Positions 1-13,153 are shown, counted from the first letter of the stretch. The stretch: DNA of 60,000 bases from Strigamia acuminata (GCA_949358305.1 OX442314.1:17665060-17725059), one strand, 5' to 3'. Notes: generated by a model not told the origin, from the sequence alone. Numbers and translations are program-made.

Positions 1-2376
1 CGACAGTTTCCACCAAGCGGATGACGTGGAATTATCACTCGTGCAACAAATGCAATTGCTGTTTCAACAAGCTTCTGAACGCCATACTTTAATGAGTGTA
101 ACTTCCACAGGTTCTGGCACTAATATCAGTAGTAGCGATTACGAGGAAGGAAGTGAAGTTATTTTAAGAGTAAGTACTTTACGTGCGAATTAAAGTGATA
201 CTAGATAATAAAAAAAAACACTTTTTTAGTCCTATTATTAATGTTTTTATTTTTTTCTCTTAGCATTCGCACACGGCGTTGTTGTCACCCTTCAGAGATG
301 AACCGCTGTATCAATTTTATAGCATCGATGCAAGAAAAAGAGCGACTCAGATGAATTTTCTAGAAGATTCGGACGATGAAATTTATGAGGCTATTTATGA
401 AGTTGAAAAAAATCCAGTTCTTAAGTCGGAACTTACGGCAATGGATTTACTCGGACCTGGTGAAACGAGTCAAAGATCTCTGTGGGGAGAACTTAGCGAG
501 GTAGTTACATAAATATTTTTTTTTAATTTATTGTTACTAACGGCTGCCTACTAATGGCTGCCTACTCAGGTTAGAAACAGTGGAATTTTAAATAAAATCA
601 CACCTCAGCAACGAGGGATTCAGGAAGCAATGTTCGAAGTGATCACTTCGGAAGCTTCTTACCTCAAGAGTTTAAACGTCTTGGTTCATCATTTTATGAA
701 TTGTCCGCAATTGAAAGATGTTATTCTATCGGATTGTGCGCTGACAAAACAAGAGTGGAAAATTCTATTTTCAGACGTGGCACCTGTGAAAGAAGTCAGT
801 GAGAAGTAAGTTTTAGTTATTTATTTGAAATTTGAATGAATTGTGCGGAGTTTAATGCAGTATTTTGCAGGTTACTGGCGGATTTAGAAAAAAGGTGGCA
901 AGAAAATGTAATGATGGAGGAAATCTGTGATATCTTACTTGATCACGCCAGTAGAAATTTCAGTGTGTTTGTTAAGTATTGCTCTAACCAGTTGTATCAA
1001 GACAGAACTTTGAAACAACTCAAGTAAGTAAAAGTAAAAATTGGAAGTAAATTGAAGCAAATTTTTAAATATTTTCTGTTTTAGAGAGAAAAACACTCAG
1101 TTTGTAGAAGTATTAAAAAAATTGGAATCTAGTCCAAAGTGCCAAAGCCTAGCAATGCATTCTTTTCTTATGTTGCCTATGCAAAGAATCACTCGTCTTC
1201 CTTTGCTGATAGATGCAATTTTTAATCGTTTGGTCGAGGGAAGTGCACAATATAACAATTGCCAATTGGCTTTAAAGAAAGTTAATTCTGTAAGTATTGA
1301 AAGTTGGTTTGTTACGAATTGATGGAATGTAACGGGTTTGTTTCGATTGAAGATTGTTCAAGAATGCAATGAAGGAGCTCGCAAACTGGCTCGCATGGAA
1401 GAAATGGTCGTCATTGCACAATCGCTAAACTTCAGGGATATTAAAAATGTAGGCATAGTTTCCGTCTCCAGATGGCTCGTCAAACGTGGTGCACTTCAGA
1501 AATTGACGTATCAAGAAATCTCATCTAAATTGGGTTTTAATGTACGCCGCATGGTGAAGCAAACTATATATTTATTTTTGTTTACGGATCATTTAATGAT
1601 CACCAAGAAAAAAGGGTTAGTGTTATTTACACGTAATATTTTTAGGAATAATTATTTTATTTTATTTTTTATTTTTGTATGGTTAGAGAGGAATCTTATC
1701 ATGTTCTTGATCACTGCCCCCGAAATATGGTCCAGGTTTCTGAGATTAATCATACCGAACAGCTCCCAGCAAGGCCTCCTGACGGTTGTAAATATTTATT
1801 CAAATTAACTATGCTGCAAAACTGTGAAAACAAGACGGTGGAAATGATTTTGTCATCAGTTACCGAGTGAGTTTTTAAAAACAATTTGCGTTTAATTAAA
1901 AACTAATTCTTATTTGTCTTTTAAGGAGCGACAAAGCTCGATGGATGGAAGCTGTAACTCCAAAAATTTCGGAAAATCCGGATGAGAAAATATACGAGTC
2001 GTGGGGTAAAATTTAATAAATTTCGATTGTTTTATTCAATTTAAAAAATAAATATATGTAAATATATTTAGATTGTCCACAAGTGCAAGCGATACACCCA
2101 TACGTTGCGCAGGAATCGGATGAATTAAGTATTGAAGAGTCCGATGCTGTCAATGTATACAGGAAAGTAGCTGATGGTAAGAACTTTTGCAAAATATTGG
2201 TAACATAAGTTAAACGATTGCCATTTTTTTAAGGTTGGTTTTTTGGAGAACGTATACGAGATGGATCTCAGGGGTGGTTTCCTGGAAACTACACTAACGA
2301 AATTCTTAGTGCGCACGTTCGTGCACGAAATTTACGTCAACGATATCGTTTATTGGAGGGTTTGGCCAAACGATAA
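1..2376 (+). CDS. Ephexin-type Rho guanine nucleotide exchange factor (DH-PH-SH3), 5' partial
   Basis: The gene enters from the left edge, and ten exons read as one frame: 2-169, 264-500, 570-805, 871-1023, 1085-1289, 1353-1615, 1687-1866, 1926-2005, 2072-2176 and 2234-2376 (589 residues visible, stop TAA). A Ser/Asp/Glu-rich N-terminal part leads into a DH domain (from about 570; 'EAMFEVITSEASYLKSL'), which contains the typical helix 'MLPMQRITRLPLL'. A PH domain follows ('SRWLVKRGALQKL', 'FLFTDHLMITKKK'), then an SH3 domain near the C terminus ('WFFGERIRDGSQGWFP'), ending in a short Arg-rich tail. The DH-PH-SH3 order and the RWLVKRG start of the PH domain are typical of the ephexin family (NGEF, ARHGEF16/19/26), which activates Rho-family GTPases, for example downstream of Eph receptors. 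The subtype and the missing N terminus cannot be settled here. Confidence 0.9.
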
Positions 2377-3266
2377 CATAAAGATTATCTGCGAAATGCT
2401 TAATTTTGCAAAGAACCTCTTCAGTCGCTACTTATTTGCATAATTTTGTTTTTTGGTTAGTTATACTAACGTTTTTATTTTTTATTTTTTTTGTTTTTGT
2501 TTTATTATTGAATGTACAGTTCTCTGTGTTAAATACAAACCTTAGACTGTCACAAAACTTATCAACAGTGGCAGGAATGAGTTCAAACAAACAAAAGTGG
2601 TGATTGATCCAATGAATATTTGATGTGGTTTCAAGTAGGTGTTTGTACATGACATAAGTAGCAGCATCAGGCGGGAATTATTTATACATTGCTTTTTATA
2701 CATCCAAAAAAAAGTCTATAACAACAATTTTCGACTTTTGTAAATTTGCGGATAATAAAAACCGGACTGTAGCTGTGAAAAATAGGATTTGATATGAAAA
2801 AATGGTTTAATATAAATAAACTAACCTACTGTATTGACATTTACATTGAATTTTTGATAACATGCTGATTCATATTACAAAATGAAAGCGGAAAAATAAT
2901 AGAAGAATAAATTGAAAAGTGAGGAAATTGTAGAGAGAGAAAAATAATAAAAATGGCTGCATCCCGAAAAATTGTTTCGGTATTAGAATGAGGCGAGTTA
3001 CTTTTGATTTTTATTCTTTTTTTTCTTTTTTTTTTTTAATTTTTGAAACTTTAATAGAAATTGTAGGATTTTTCAAAATCTACTGATTTTGATTTCATCT
3101 TCAAAACACGACTCACATCGCACCATTGCCAGCAAGGCAATTCACACAAGCGCAATTCAACTTACTGGTACACTACGTAAGTGTATCATAACGAGGTTTT
3201 TATAATTTCATTTGTTAACAGTTTTTTTTTCTTCTTTTTTCTTTTATTTAATTTTGTTTTAGCAAG
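2377..3266. other. Convergent 3' intergenic region
   Basis: This is about 0.9 kb of AT-rich DNA between the 3' ends of the RhoGEF (+) and the M13 peptidase (-). It holds AATAAA-type poly(A) signals (for example near 2754 and 2906) and T-rich runs. I see no coding sequence; the short open frames at 2406-2650 are low-complexity. Confidence 0.7.
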
Positions 3267-6200
3267 TTACCACACACTGCATTTGTGAGGAGGATTCATT
3301 CTGCTTCCCGCAGGACAATCGTATGCTTTAGCAAAATCTTCCGAATTTGACAACGGTCCAAGTACTCTTAATTTTTTTTATTTATTATAAAAAGACATAA
3401 AAAAATTTAAATTGATTTAAATTCTAATTAATCCTGTTACATTACCTAATTGGCCCAGGACTATGAACTGATGATCTTATTTTGCTAAGAGCATCTTCAG
3501 GTCTCATTGAACCACACCAAATCTAATATTACATTTTTTAAAATTGTTATTATTTATAGTTTGTGTGAATTTTTGTCAATTTTGTCAATTTTCAAATGAA
3601 GAGAACAACGATACTTACCTGAGCATAGTTTAGAAAAAATAATTGGTCATGAGTTAGGTTAATTCCTGGTAAAGAGAATTCTCCATTCTTTGCTACTGAT
3701 TTTTTGTACGCCTGCAAAGCATGTTTTGTTATTTTCCCGAAAATGAGGTATTACGACGGGTAAATTTACCCGAAACGCTTGTTTGAGGCCTCCATTATCG
3801 GCTATGTTTTCACCTTGAGTCATTTTACCATTCACCTGCAAATCATTTCGAGAATTCAAGTAAAGATGTGCGTTTTTAGTAAATTTCTTTCTTACTGCTA
3901 GTCCAACATCATCTAGAATGTAATTAGAATATTGATTGACGATGCATTGGGCACGCTCGGTGAAGGCTTCGATTGTCTTATTATTCCACCAATCCCTCAT
4001 GTTTCCATCTTTATCAAACTGACGCCCTTTATCGTCAAATCCATGGGTAATCTCATGCCCAATAACAACTCCAATACCACCATAATTTAGAGAACTGAAA
4101 ATTTAATTTAAAATTTTAAATAATAATAATAATTTGTAACTTTTCTAATTTTACGCACTTGGGAAAATGTTTGCTATAAAATAACGGTTGCAGGATTCCT
4201 GCTGGAAAAACTGCAAAAAAAAAATAGATAATTTAAATCTTTTTGTATTGACGTTGAGTGTTACCGATATCGTTGCTGTTTGGATTATAAAATGCATTCA
4301 CAACAGCTGGTTCTGTTGACCATCTGGCACATAATTGTAATTAATTAACCGTTATTGTTTTACTATTTAAAAGCAAACTCCAAACTCACTTGTCTTTATT
4401 CACAGGTTGTCGTAATTTTACTAAGCTTTTGGACGCCTCAAATTTCATGGCATTGAGAACGTTTTGAAAAAACTGGTGTTCGTGAATTGGGAGCTGCAAA
4501 TTAAAAAAGATTTTTTTTGACCAATTATTTCTCTCTATTTGCAAGTAATTGATTGATTTCTTTAATTTTACCAATTCGTATTCTTTAGTAAGATCATCTG
4601 GATTTGTTAGCAAGTCTGGATACCCAATTCTTTCATTCATTGCATTTGCCTAAATTGGACGTAATTTCAAATTAATTTAATCAATTTAATTAAGTGAATG
4701 ACTAACCTTTTCCTGCGCCACTTGTCTTGTTTCATCGTCCATCCACTCATTGTCGCCTAACAACTCATTAAAAGCGCTTCGAATGTTTTGTATCATTTCC
4801 AAAGCCTTATATAGTATAAAATTAAAATAAAATTAATAATTTTACACGTAGAAAAGTGTGTAGGCGCATTTAAACGAGGGTAATTCAGTAACACGCATCC
4901 AAAATCACTTGTTTTTCAGCGATTTTTCTTTGTGTAAATAACGGAATTTTGAATGCACCTACTATTTGAATTTGTTACATTTTGTTTGCTTTCTGGATTG
5001 AAATTATCTTTAATGAAAAGCGCTCCGACAGCCATTCCCATGCGTTTGTTGACCAATTCAATGCATTGGTTCCATCGAATTCTGTCTGCAGACACACCCC
5101 AAAGTACTTTTCGGAATTCCACTCTTTTTACTTGATACTTTTCATCTAGATAAGGAAGCAATTCCAACACTAAACGCCATAGAGCGTAATTGTGAATTAC
5201 ACTAAAAGCAGAAATATTTTATTTTGTTTTTGTAAATTTTTAAATAATTCATTACCCAAGCAAATAACTCACGTTCTGTTAGTCAACTTAAAAACACGTC
5301 CCATTTTCCGTAAATACGACATGGCATAAATAACCACGGGTTCAGTGTCGTCGATTGTGATGGGCAAAAAAGTGTTGAGGTAATTTAGCCAATTGATCTA
5401 AATTTTTAAAAAAAAATAAACTAAATAGTTACTTTCTAAAATTTCTATCATCGAGTGATATTTAAAAGAAAATTATACTTCAGGTACTGCTTCTTGCAAT
5501 TCTCGAAGTGTGACTTTGTCGTACATGGAACTCGTATCATGTCTGTCAGCTTCCGGTACTGATGCCTAGAAATTGAGATGTTTTGCATATAAAACGTTTT
5601 ACTTTTTCCCTTTTATTTACGTTTGCTAATTCGATTTCAAATTTCAAAACTTTTTTCATTTCCGTAATAGCGTATGTTTTATTGGAGCCGAGTAGTTCAG
5701 CGACATCAATCATCAATTTAAAGTACGCCTCTAATTCTCGCTTGCTGCTCTTTTTTAAAAAATAATCCCGACTTGGCAAACCTAAGGGCATCTGATCCAG
5801 CTACCAGGAACACATTTTGTTATATATTTCAAAGGTACTATAATTTTTTTTTTAATTTTTTTTTTTAATTGTCAAACCTGAATAATATGAACGGATGAAT
5901 TTTTATCATCAGGTCCAACCCATTGCTCCACACTAATTCCTAAATTGAATTCTCCTCTCAATCGACCCAGAAGAGTTTCTGTTGGCCACATGGGCGGTGT
6001 CCATTTCAGATTAGTCACAGGCCATCCGCCGAGATCGTAGAGAATTTGCCTGAGCGGGGTATCTCCAATAGCCTGTATCTGAGCTACGGAAATTGAAGCA
6101 CCAGAAAATGAGTCATGTAAGATTCATTTATAACTATCTTAATTAATTTACTTACATAAATTTAAGCAGGAACGGTAAAATATTTTCGCTTTTTTAGTGG

Positions 6201-6918
6201 CGTTGTTGTCCTGATTGTTAAAAGGGTCATCTAATAAACCTAATTTATTTTTTTTTTGAATTATTATTTTTTTTTATTTTTGAATTTAATTAATTTAAAT
6301 GTCTGCCTTTTAAAATAATTTGTAGTTCGTCAGCCAAAACTTCAAAGGTGCTTATACTACTTCTATCTTCGGGAATGATATGTCTTTTGTTCCAAGAACC
6401 ACATGCAAATTGAAAGAAGTCATCACACGGGTCTGCGTTTTTATCAATAGCAGCCAATAGAGATGACGCTGTAGTGCGAATAAAAGAAAAAGAGGTAAGG
6501 GAATAATAAATTGATTCGTTAATGGAATTAAAACAAACAGAACCTGTTTTTACACATTCTTCGGTGAGGCACAGTTTCGAGTGATCTATCGATTGTGTGT
6601 TAAATTAATGAGTGGCAGTAATATTAAAGTGTCGTTTTTACCTGTCCATAAGACGTAAAGAGAGCTAACTAAATACAGTAGTACGATACAAAAAATGATG
6701 AGAAGCGAAACGGATAGAAGGAGGAATTTTTCCAATGAAGATCTTGTTTTGACTAGATGAGGTTGAACCAAATGAACGCTGATGGCTTTTTTCCCCAATT
6801 CCGGATCCAGTTGCTCATTTTGTAAGTTGGATGATTTTCCGTTCATAAGGGTAGTGGCACTTGCTTTCTTACTCCGCGATTCTGATTTGATGTTTACATT
6901 TTTATTCGCAGAATCCAT
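3267..6918 (-). CDS. Neprilysin/endothelin-converting-enzyme-like M13 zinc metallopeptidase
   Basis: Nineteen exons on the minus strand join into a 767-residue protein, close to the 750-770 usual for the family: 6642-6918, 6544-6585, 6307-6468, 6156-6230, 5878-6083, 5621-5800, 5479-5565, 5273-5397, 4979-5201, 4707-4805, 4572-4649, 4390-4493, 4265-4323, 4159-4210, 3896-4094, 3770-3835, 3619-3711, 3446-3522 and 3267-3366. It is a type II membrane protein: about 65 cytoplasmic residues, then one hydrophobic segment ('[20 protein letters not shown]'), then the ectodomain. Hallmarks are '[15 protein letters not shown]', 'GLPSRDYFL', the substrate-binding 'VNAFY', the zinc site HEITH (HExxH) with the third ligand in 'GENIADNGG', and the C-terminal 'CSVW'. 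All catalytic residues are present. The family trims extracellular peptides, but the sequence does not separate the NEP and ECE subtypes. Intron 3 appears to use a GC donor. Confidence 0.96.
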
Positions 6919-8997
6919 CGATAAAAATATGAGCTGAATAATTACTTCATGACTCTAAATGACTATTTCTAAACCGCGAAAAGAAAAAAAAATTATTAAA
7001 AAAAAAAATTTAATTTATTAATCAATAAATTTAAAAGTAAATTTTTTTTTTACTGCCATATTTACCAAATTTATGTACCAAATTAATTCAACATTGATTT
7101 TTCATGTCAACATTTATTTATCTCCGTCGTTAAATAGAGTTAATATTCAAAACTAAGAAAATTGATCACCTGTACTCAATTTTTTTTTCGTTTTAACCTA
7201 CATTATATACATCAATTTTCTATTTTTACATGAAGGTTTTATAAGCTACGTGTATACAAAATAACTGATTGATCACTGGCTGATCTGGTGTATATTTTCA
7301 ACATTATTTTTCTTTCCCCTTTACTTCCTTTTTTCGAGACGATTGCCCGAATGTGTCTGGGGAGTTTCTGTTTCCTTCTTCCCACCATACCCCAGTGGTA
7401 ATTGCCCTTCTTGAGTAACCCCCAACTCCCCACCACATTTCTTTCTCGTCTTCTCCTTCGCAGCTGTTGCAATGGCAATTCAATAACACAAACTGTGTTG
7501 GATAAGTTTGGCTGCTAATTTAAGTGGCGTGCTTTAGCACTTTTCGTGTCGTACTACTTTGAAACAAGTGTTTAAGGCAACTAATCAATCGTTGTCTGTC
7601 CTTGCCGACGAGGAAATGCTCTGGCAGTGCGCAAAAAATGCTATAATTCATTCACACTCCATTAACAGATGAGCAAATTGCTCTCCCGGCGCCGCCGAGT
7701 ATTTCAGGTGAAGAAGAAAACAGTTTAGGACTAATTTCTTTTTTCACACTACTTAAGCCGCAAATGCATTGCAAGTGATCTTTGGAAAATGCATTTGGCG
7801 ACAGGTGTAACCCTAGTGAGCGTGTTGTTCGACCCTTGCTTTAAAACCCGGATGACAATTTCAATAATGCAATAAGCCTGCCCCATGTCGCTTGGAATAT
7901 CTGGAATCTTTTTCTCAGGGGTTTTGGGTTGCCGTGACAACCATCATTACACGGTGCTGAGAAAAATACCCTTGTGTGAATGTTAATTTCTCAGTTCTAG
8001 ACGTAAAAAGAAGAAAAGAAATTGAGTTATCGAACGATTCAATTTGGATACAATTAATTAGATCTTGATTATTTTTTTAAAAAACAAAAATATGTCGTAA
8101 TAATATTTTAGCTGACTGTCAGAATTTACGGCAATTTAAAAAAAAAATTATTTTGTAAAATTTAATTTTTCTACGCATATACGATTCCATTATAAATTTC
8201 CGCATTTTCTGCGTTTTTTTTTTCCCGTGTGATAAATATAACGCGTATGGAACATTTAATTGGCTTCAAAAGCAGACATGTTGACGAGACGTATCAATTC
8301 AATGCACGAATCTCATTGAAAAAGTCATCAGAAATTCACGAAAATAGTAACACAACTTTCTACATTATAAATAAAAATTTAATTGCAAATCAATAAAGAA
8401 AGAGTCCCATGCTTGCTCGCTTACTTAGCGGAAAAAATACAGCGTGTAATGGAAGAAAGAAAAAAAAGTTGAATGGGACGGGGTACTTTTTGGTTCTATG
8501 CATAAGAAATTTGTTTGAAAATCCTCGCTGTGAATAATTTACTACCCCATCCCATCCTCGGCTTTATTGCGTTACACTATAGCGAGTGAAAAGCAACCCC
8601 TGTGGGTAGACTTGACTGCACCACGTGTTAGGGTTTGTGATTACGACAAAAGCTGGTGATGGAGATTTCCAGATTGCGTTGATAGCCGCGTATGAATGGT
8701 AATTTAGAGAGGTCCGCAAATTCTATTAAAAATGTATGCAGGTGTAAACTTGTTAGACGCTGCCTTCACGTATGGCAGGTGAGAAGGGATTTTGAAATGA
8801 GCTATCGAGTTGCATTCGATGTCGACTTACCCCGCGATCGCGTAGGAAACATGGTCCGGCCCATGAAGAGAAGAAGTGTGCAATGGGTTATTGTGGCAGG
8901 GTTCCGCGTGGGCGCACCTGGAGCTAGACCCTGATGACGACTGAATGGTGATGGCACCTGAGACGCGGTTTGGCCTCTGTTTTCTGCAGAAATCGAT

Positions 8998-11928
8998 CCA
9001 GCAGCCAATCAATAGGGACCTCGCTGTAGCGCTGGCCAGCTAAGAGGACCCGCGAGTGCCATATTCGCCACTCGATGAGATTTTTCTTTTTGAAGGTGAC
9101 CCCCAGCACCTTTTCCTACTACGCATTATCAAGGTGTTCGGTATCAACATGCATTTCATTTGGGTTTAAAGGGTTGGTTATGGCAAATCGCAATTGACGA
9201 CGCTAGTGAATGAATGAATTCTCTTTTCTGGTTCGAATTTTACAGCTCGGGTTTGGGTTTATTTATTTTTTTTTTTTTTGTATATTTTTTAAATATTATT
9301 AATTTTCTATTTGATTTTATTTGTATTAGGTTGTTTCATAACAGCAGGGAAATTGTGATAAGATTTGTTTTTAAATTTTTTTTTATTGGTTGCAGCCATT
9401 TGTTACCTTTTAATTCACACATGATACGAATCAGTTGGCTCTGATTGGCCGATTCAAATCGTGCTGGGAATTTAGAGGAGGTTCACAGCTGCAGTGCTTA
9501 TTCTTACAATAACTCTAAATTAAGTTTATTCGTAATATTTGCATTTAGGCGATGTTCTATTAGTATATGTAAATTTGTGTTGTGTTTTTAACCGATTAAA
9601 ATATTGATTTTGGAAGAAAAATGTATAATTTATAAAAACAAAATAATTTTTTTTTTAGTGTATGTTAAATACAAGCGAATTTTGTAAACAAAAAACATTA
9701 GTCTGGACAGGGAAATTTGTTGTTCACGAATGTATTTATTTTTTCCACGCAAAATTTTCTCCATGATTCAATCATGTTGGCAGCAAAGTTTATTAAATTA
9801 ATAAATCAGCCTTCACAAAATTGCATCAAGAAGGAAGTTATATTTTTCCGTCTCCTTAGCAACAGCCCTATCTCGAGATCGCAAAGCGCATTTCGAGTCG
9901 CGCTGCCTTTTCCGATAAGTCGTTGACGATGCCAGTGACCAGCACCAAAATTCACGCTTGAACGAATAATAATTGTGCTCTCGAGCTTTGAAATGAGAAA
10001 CGAAGCCGAGCTTTGCGGTCAGACGATTGCAGACTACCGCCATCTAGTGACAATATTTAAACTAAAGATTTCAATAAATATGGCTTCTATCTCTACGACA
10101 AAACATGGCGTGCTCTTTCCGCATTCTCTTATGTTTTCGATTAAATTCATAACGATATTTTCAAATGGGATAATAAAGAAATTAAAAATGATATCTTTCT
10201 TGCTATTTTTATTTTTATTTTCTCGTCTTTGCGAGTGGTTATAGTGCTAAACCAGATTTGATTAGTAGGGGGTCGTTGCAATCCAATACAGCGTGAAACA
10301 AGGCTAAAATTAACGATCGAAATGTGACATCATCGATGAGTCAGTCCTAATGGGGGCGTCCTTGGAGGCGACAGTATATCGTGCATTTTGGTGGTGTAGA
10401 TAGACAAGATCGCGCAGGCTTTTTATTTTTTCTTTTATTTTCAGCAGTGGTGATTAAACTAACAAATGGTGGTTCATTAGTCTTAGCGTTAAGCCAATCT
10501 GATTAACCGATATTATAATTGAAGGACTCGTTCTGAGGCAGCAGCCAATCACAGCTGTTGCTCAGAGCGTGATGTCATATTGGTCATGCGCAGTGGAAAT
10601 CCTCATTTGCACGCTAAGGGGACTGAATGAGAAAAGGTCTCTTTGAGGTCAACAATGCCATAATTATTTCTATTTGACTTGGACGCGCTGAAGGATTAAA
10701 ATAATTATAAATCCAGAATGAAGGAAGTGAACCAGGAAGCAAGGACCAGCAAATAAAATAAAAATTAAAAACTTGCTTGGAAAACTAAATCAAAATTTTT
10801 TTTCTACACAAAAATATGCCTATTGTCGTTATGTTTTAAAATTATTTTTATTTTTTACGATTTTTCGTTTCGCTTCCTGTGGAAAAAAGTGTTGGAAAAA
10901 TATGTGGGAATTGCAGAGGGAAAGTTCATTGATCATCAATGCTCCGCCCATTTTTCTTTGAATAGACCGCGATTAAGATTTAACGAAGAGGTAGCATAGC
11001 AATTCGAATGGAAATTTGTTTTTTACTTTAAAAATAACGTTTTATTTTTTTCCCTTTTTCGTCTTCAGTGTCTGGATTATTGCAGGTAGTTTTTATTTTA
11101 ACTACGCAACAGCCATTTGTACCCGGATCACGTCAATAACAACTATTTTATATAGTTCACCCCTTAAACCTCCGAATAGATCCGTCCGCTAAAAGAGAAC
11201 GTGTAGACTGACGTCAAAATCTCAACCAATCAAATTGGAGCATTAAACCACTCCGCTATGGTTGTTGTAGCTCGGTTAGGGCATACTTTTTGAGCGACGA
11301 AAAAACTATTTCGGCAATAAGTAAAACTGTAAGTAACGTACTCAATATTTTTATTCACAACTATTATTTCACTTTTCGTGCATTGCTCGGCGGCCACCAC
11401 CTGATAAATATCGTTCTTTCTGTTGATTTGCTTTGTGTGGAGGGCGGCTGTGTCAACTGGGCATCCATAACTATCACCAGCCAATCAGTTGGCTTGATCT
11501 CTGGAATCAGGTTCAACATACCAAAACCATAATGAAATTTACTTATTTCATCTTAGAATTTTTTTTATAAAATATCACACCAACTCCAAACTCCAAAAAA
11601 TTTTTTTTTTCCATATTTTTCCATATTTTCTTTTCCAGGAAATTAATTAAAGTTTTAATAGATAATTTTTTTTCTTCCTCTATTTTTCTCATTCGTTTAC
11701 TCGGTATCGAATTCCTGGAATAATCACAAAGAGAATTACTGTTGCACTGTCAGTCGAATCTGAGCGTATTTTATACTATTCTTTAGCAAGCTTCGATGTA
11801 TACAATATGCAATTTCGTATCCTGTTGTGGAATTAGTGGTGGTGGATGATATGTATCATACGAGCAACTAATTACTGTCAAGCGGCTTGTTTAAGCCCCG
11901 CCTACTCGGAATCATGTTGAGCCAATGG
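8998..11928. promoter_or_regulatory. Scattered cluster of NF-Y-type CCAAT boxes
   Basis: Six matches to the full NF-Y consensus (YRRCCAATSR, either strand) are visible. They lie near 9001 (+), 9433 (-), 10541 (+), 11224 (+), 11479 (+) and 11919 (+). Weaker CCAAT pentamers occur near 10494, 10577, 11994, 12268, 12659 and 12708. Several lie within 50 bp of CRE- or AP-1-like sites. The motif matches are direct; a role as promoter or enhancer input is inference. Confidence 0.4.
11209..11216. promoter_or_regulatory. Palindromic CRE (TGACGTCA) beside a CCAAT box
   Basis: A perfect TGACGTCA octamer lies 8 bp before a consensus CCAAT box (11224). CREB/ATF plus NF-Y pairing is common in animal promoters. 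No transcript start can be assigned here. Confidence 0.4.
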
Positions 11929-12995
11929 GAGTCGAGAAACTCAACATACCCCGAGACCCAGTTAGAGGCTTCCTCAATACAGAATAGGAGAAGCCAATAT
12001 GGTAGGCTCCTCCCAAAGCGAGGTGTGTTTTATTTAGAGACAGTTGACCAATTTGATTGATAACGACTTGCTCAAGGACCAGAGGCGCCTGAGCTTATGA
12101 TTACACCAGTTTTCCACCATTTTCATCCTTTTTCCTGCACTTTCTGCAGCCTGTGCACCGTTTCGGATGTATTTTCCCTTCTCAGTGCAAGCAGACGACA
12201 ATTTATTTTCTGATCGATTGCTTACGTCATACGATATAGGTAAGTTCGACAGCTAGACTAACTATTATTGGTTTCCTGATGCTAGCGAAAGGTGGAGTTA
12301 AATATTGTGCAAACATAATGCTCCTGTGTGACCATTTTTCTTTTCCAAATGAGTTTTTATTTGAGAAAAAAATCCACAAAAAATTAATAAGGAAATGAAA
12401 ATAAATTTCTCTGCAGAAAATACGAAGGAAAAAATAATTGTATTTAATCAGGGATTTATTTTATCGAAAACTGAGGTGAGAAATGAAAGTACAAGGCCGA
12501 ACAGTTCATTTCTGTTCTCGTCCTGATAAGAAAACAACAGGTCTGTACACACAGATATTTACGTAAAGAAGTTATTTTCGAGGGGCTCCAGACAGGGCGT
12601 GGTTTTCTATTACCAACCCAGAGGCAGAGAAACGCCGACGGCTGCTGCGGATCGGTGGAACCAATTGGTTGTTTGCACTCGCCATCCTCCCCCAACCTCC
12701 ATCTGGTATTGGCTGCGAGTGGATTCGCAGGTCACGGGGCTGCGTCATGGAGGAGGAAAATTCCCTCCTGCTGCTGCCACGAATGCCAGGGGGAGAAGGA
12801 AAAAGAAAAAAAAAGAGGAAAATTGTGGTGCGGGTGTTGATAAGAGGGGAGGGAGGGAGACGCTTCGGGAAGGCCAGTGGAATAATAAATGAAGGTTTAT
12901 GGACATTGTATTTGTGGCTTTTGGATGAAATGGGAGTTTGGTGTTGGGCAAGGGCGGGGTTGGCGAGGTTTTGATGGTTAGATCGATTGGTGTTC

Positions 12996-13030
12996 GTTTC
13001 GTTCCGTTCCGTTCCGTTTCGTTTCGTTTG
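12996..13030. repeat. Pentamer repeat CGTTY
   Basis: There are about seven tandem copies of a 5-bp unit alternating CGTTC and CGTTT, just upstream of the presumed polyhomeotic leader. It is a simple sequence repeat and CpG-rich for this genome. Confidence 0.7.
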
Positions 13031-13108
13031 GTTTTGCGTTTTGGAAAAATCATTTTTTTTTTTTTTGGTGGAGTTCAATTAGGTCGTTTTTTCTCGTACC
13101 CGTCAGCC

Positions 13109-13153
13109 ATGTCGGGGTACGGTGGACCAAGTCGACCATTCGAAGCGAAATAA
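13109..13153 (+). other. Leader exon of polyhomeotic with a 14-codon upstream ORF
   Basis: A consensus donor (GTAAGAG) at 13164 and an acceptor at 13488-13489 directly before the polyhomeotic ATG define a probable 5' UTR intron (13164-13489). The exon upstream holds a complete short ORF, MSGYGGPSRPFEAK, ending at 13153. If transcribed, ribosomes meet this uORF first. The exon's 5' end is unknown. Confidence 0.45.

Noticed and set aside
2243-2650. Frames after the RhoGEF SH3 exon that could extend the protein
   Set aside because: The SH3 exon has an in-frame TAA at 2374-2376 after a normal C-terminal tail. The later frames are AT-driven low complexity.
7239-7489. Minus-strand open frames with basic, Gly-rich content
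   Set aside because: They overlap each other in different frames, have no splice support and show no family signal. They are probably leader or non-coding DNA.
8692-9109. Several overlapping open frames on both strands in a GC-rich island
   Set aside because: Open frames arise by chance where GC is high and stops are rarer. None has recognisable motifs or consistent splicing.
11230-11300. tRNA-like A-box on the plus strand (GTAGCTCGGTTAGGGC)
   Set aside because: No B-box or foldable T arm follows at tRNA spacing.
12572-13078. 168-codon minus-strand frame rich in Pro/Thr/Asn
   Set aside because: It runs through the CGTTY repeat and low-complexity DNA antisense to the polyhomeotic leader. 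The composition is explained by the repeat, and no domain is visible.
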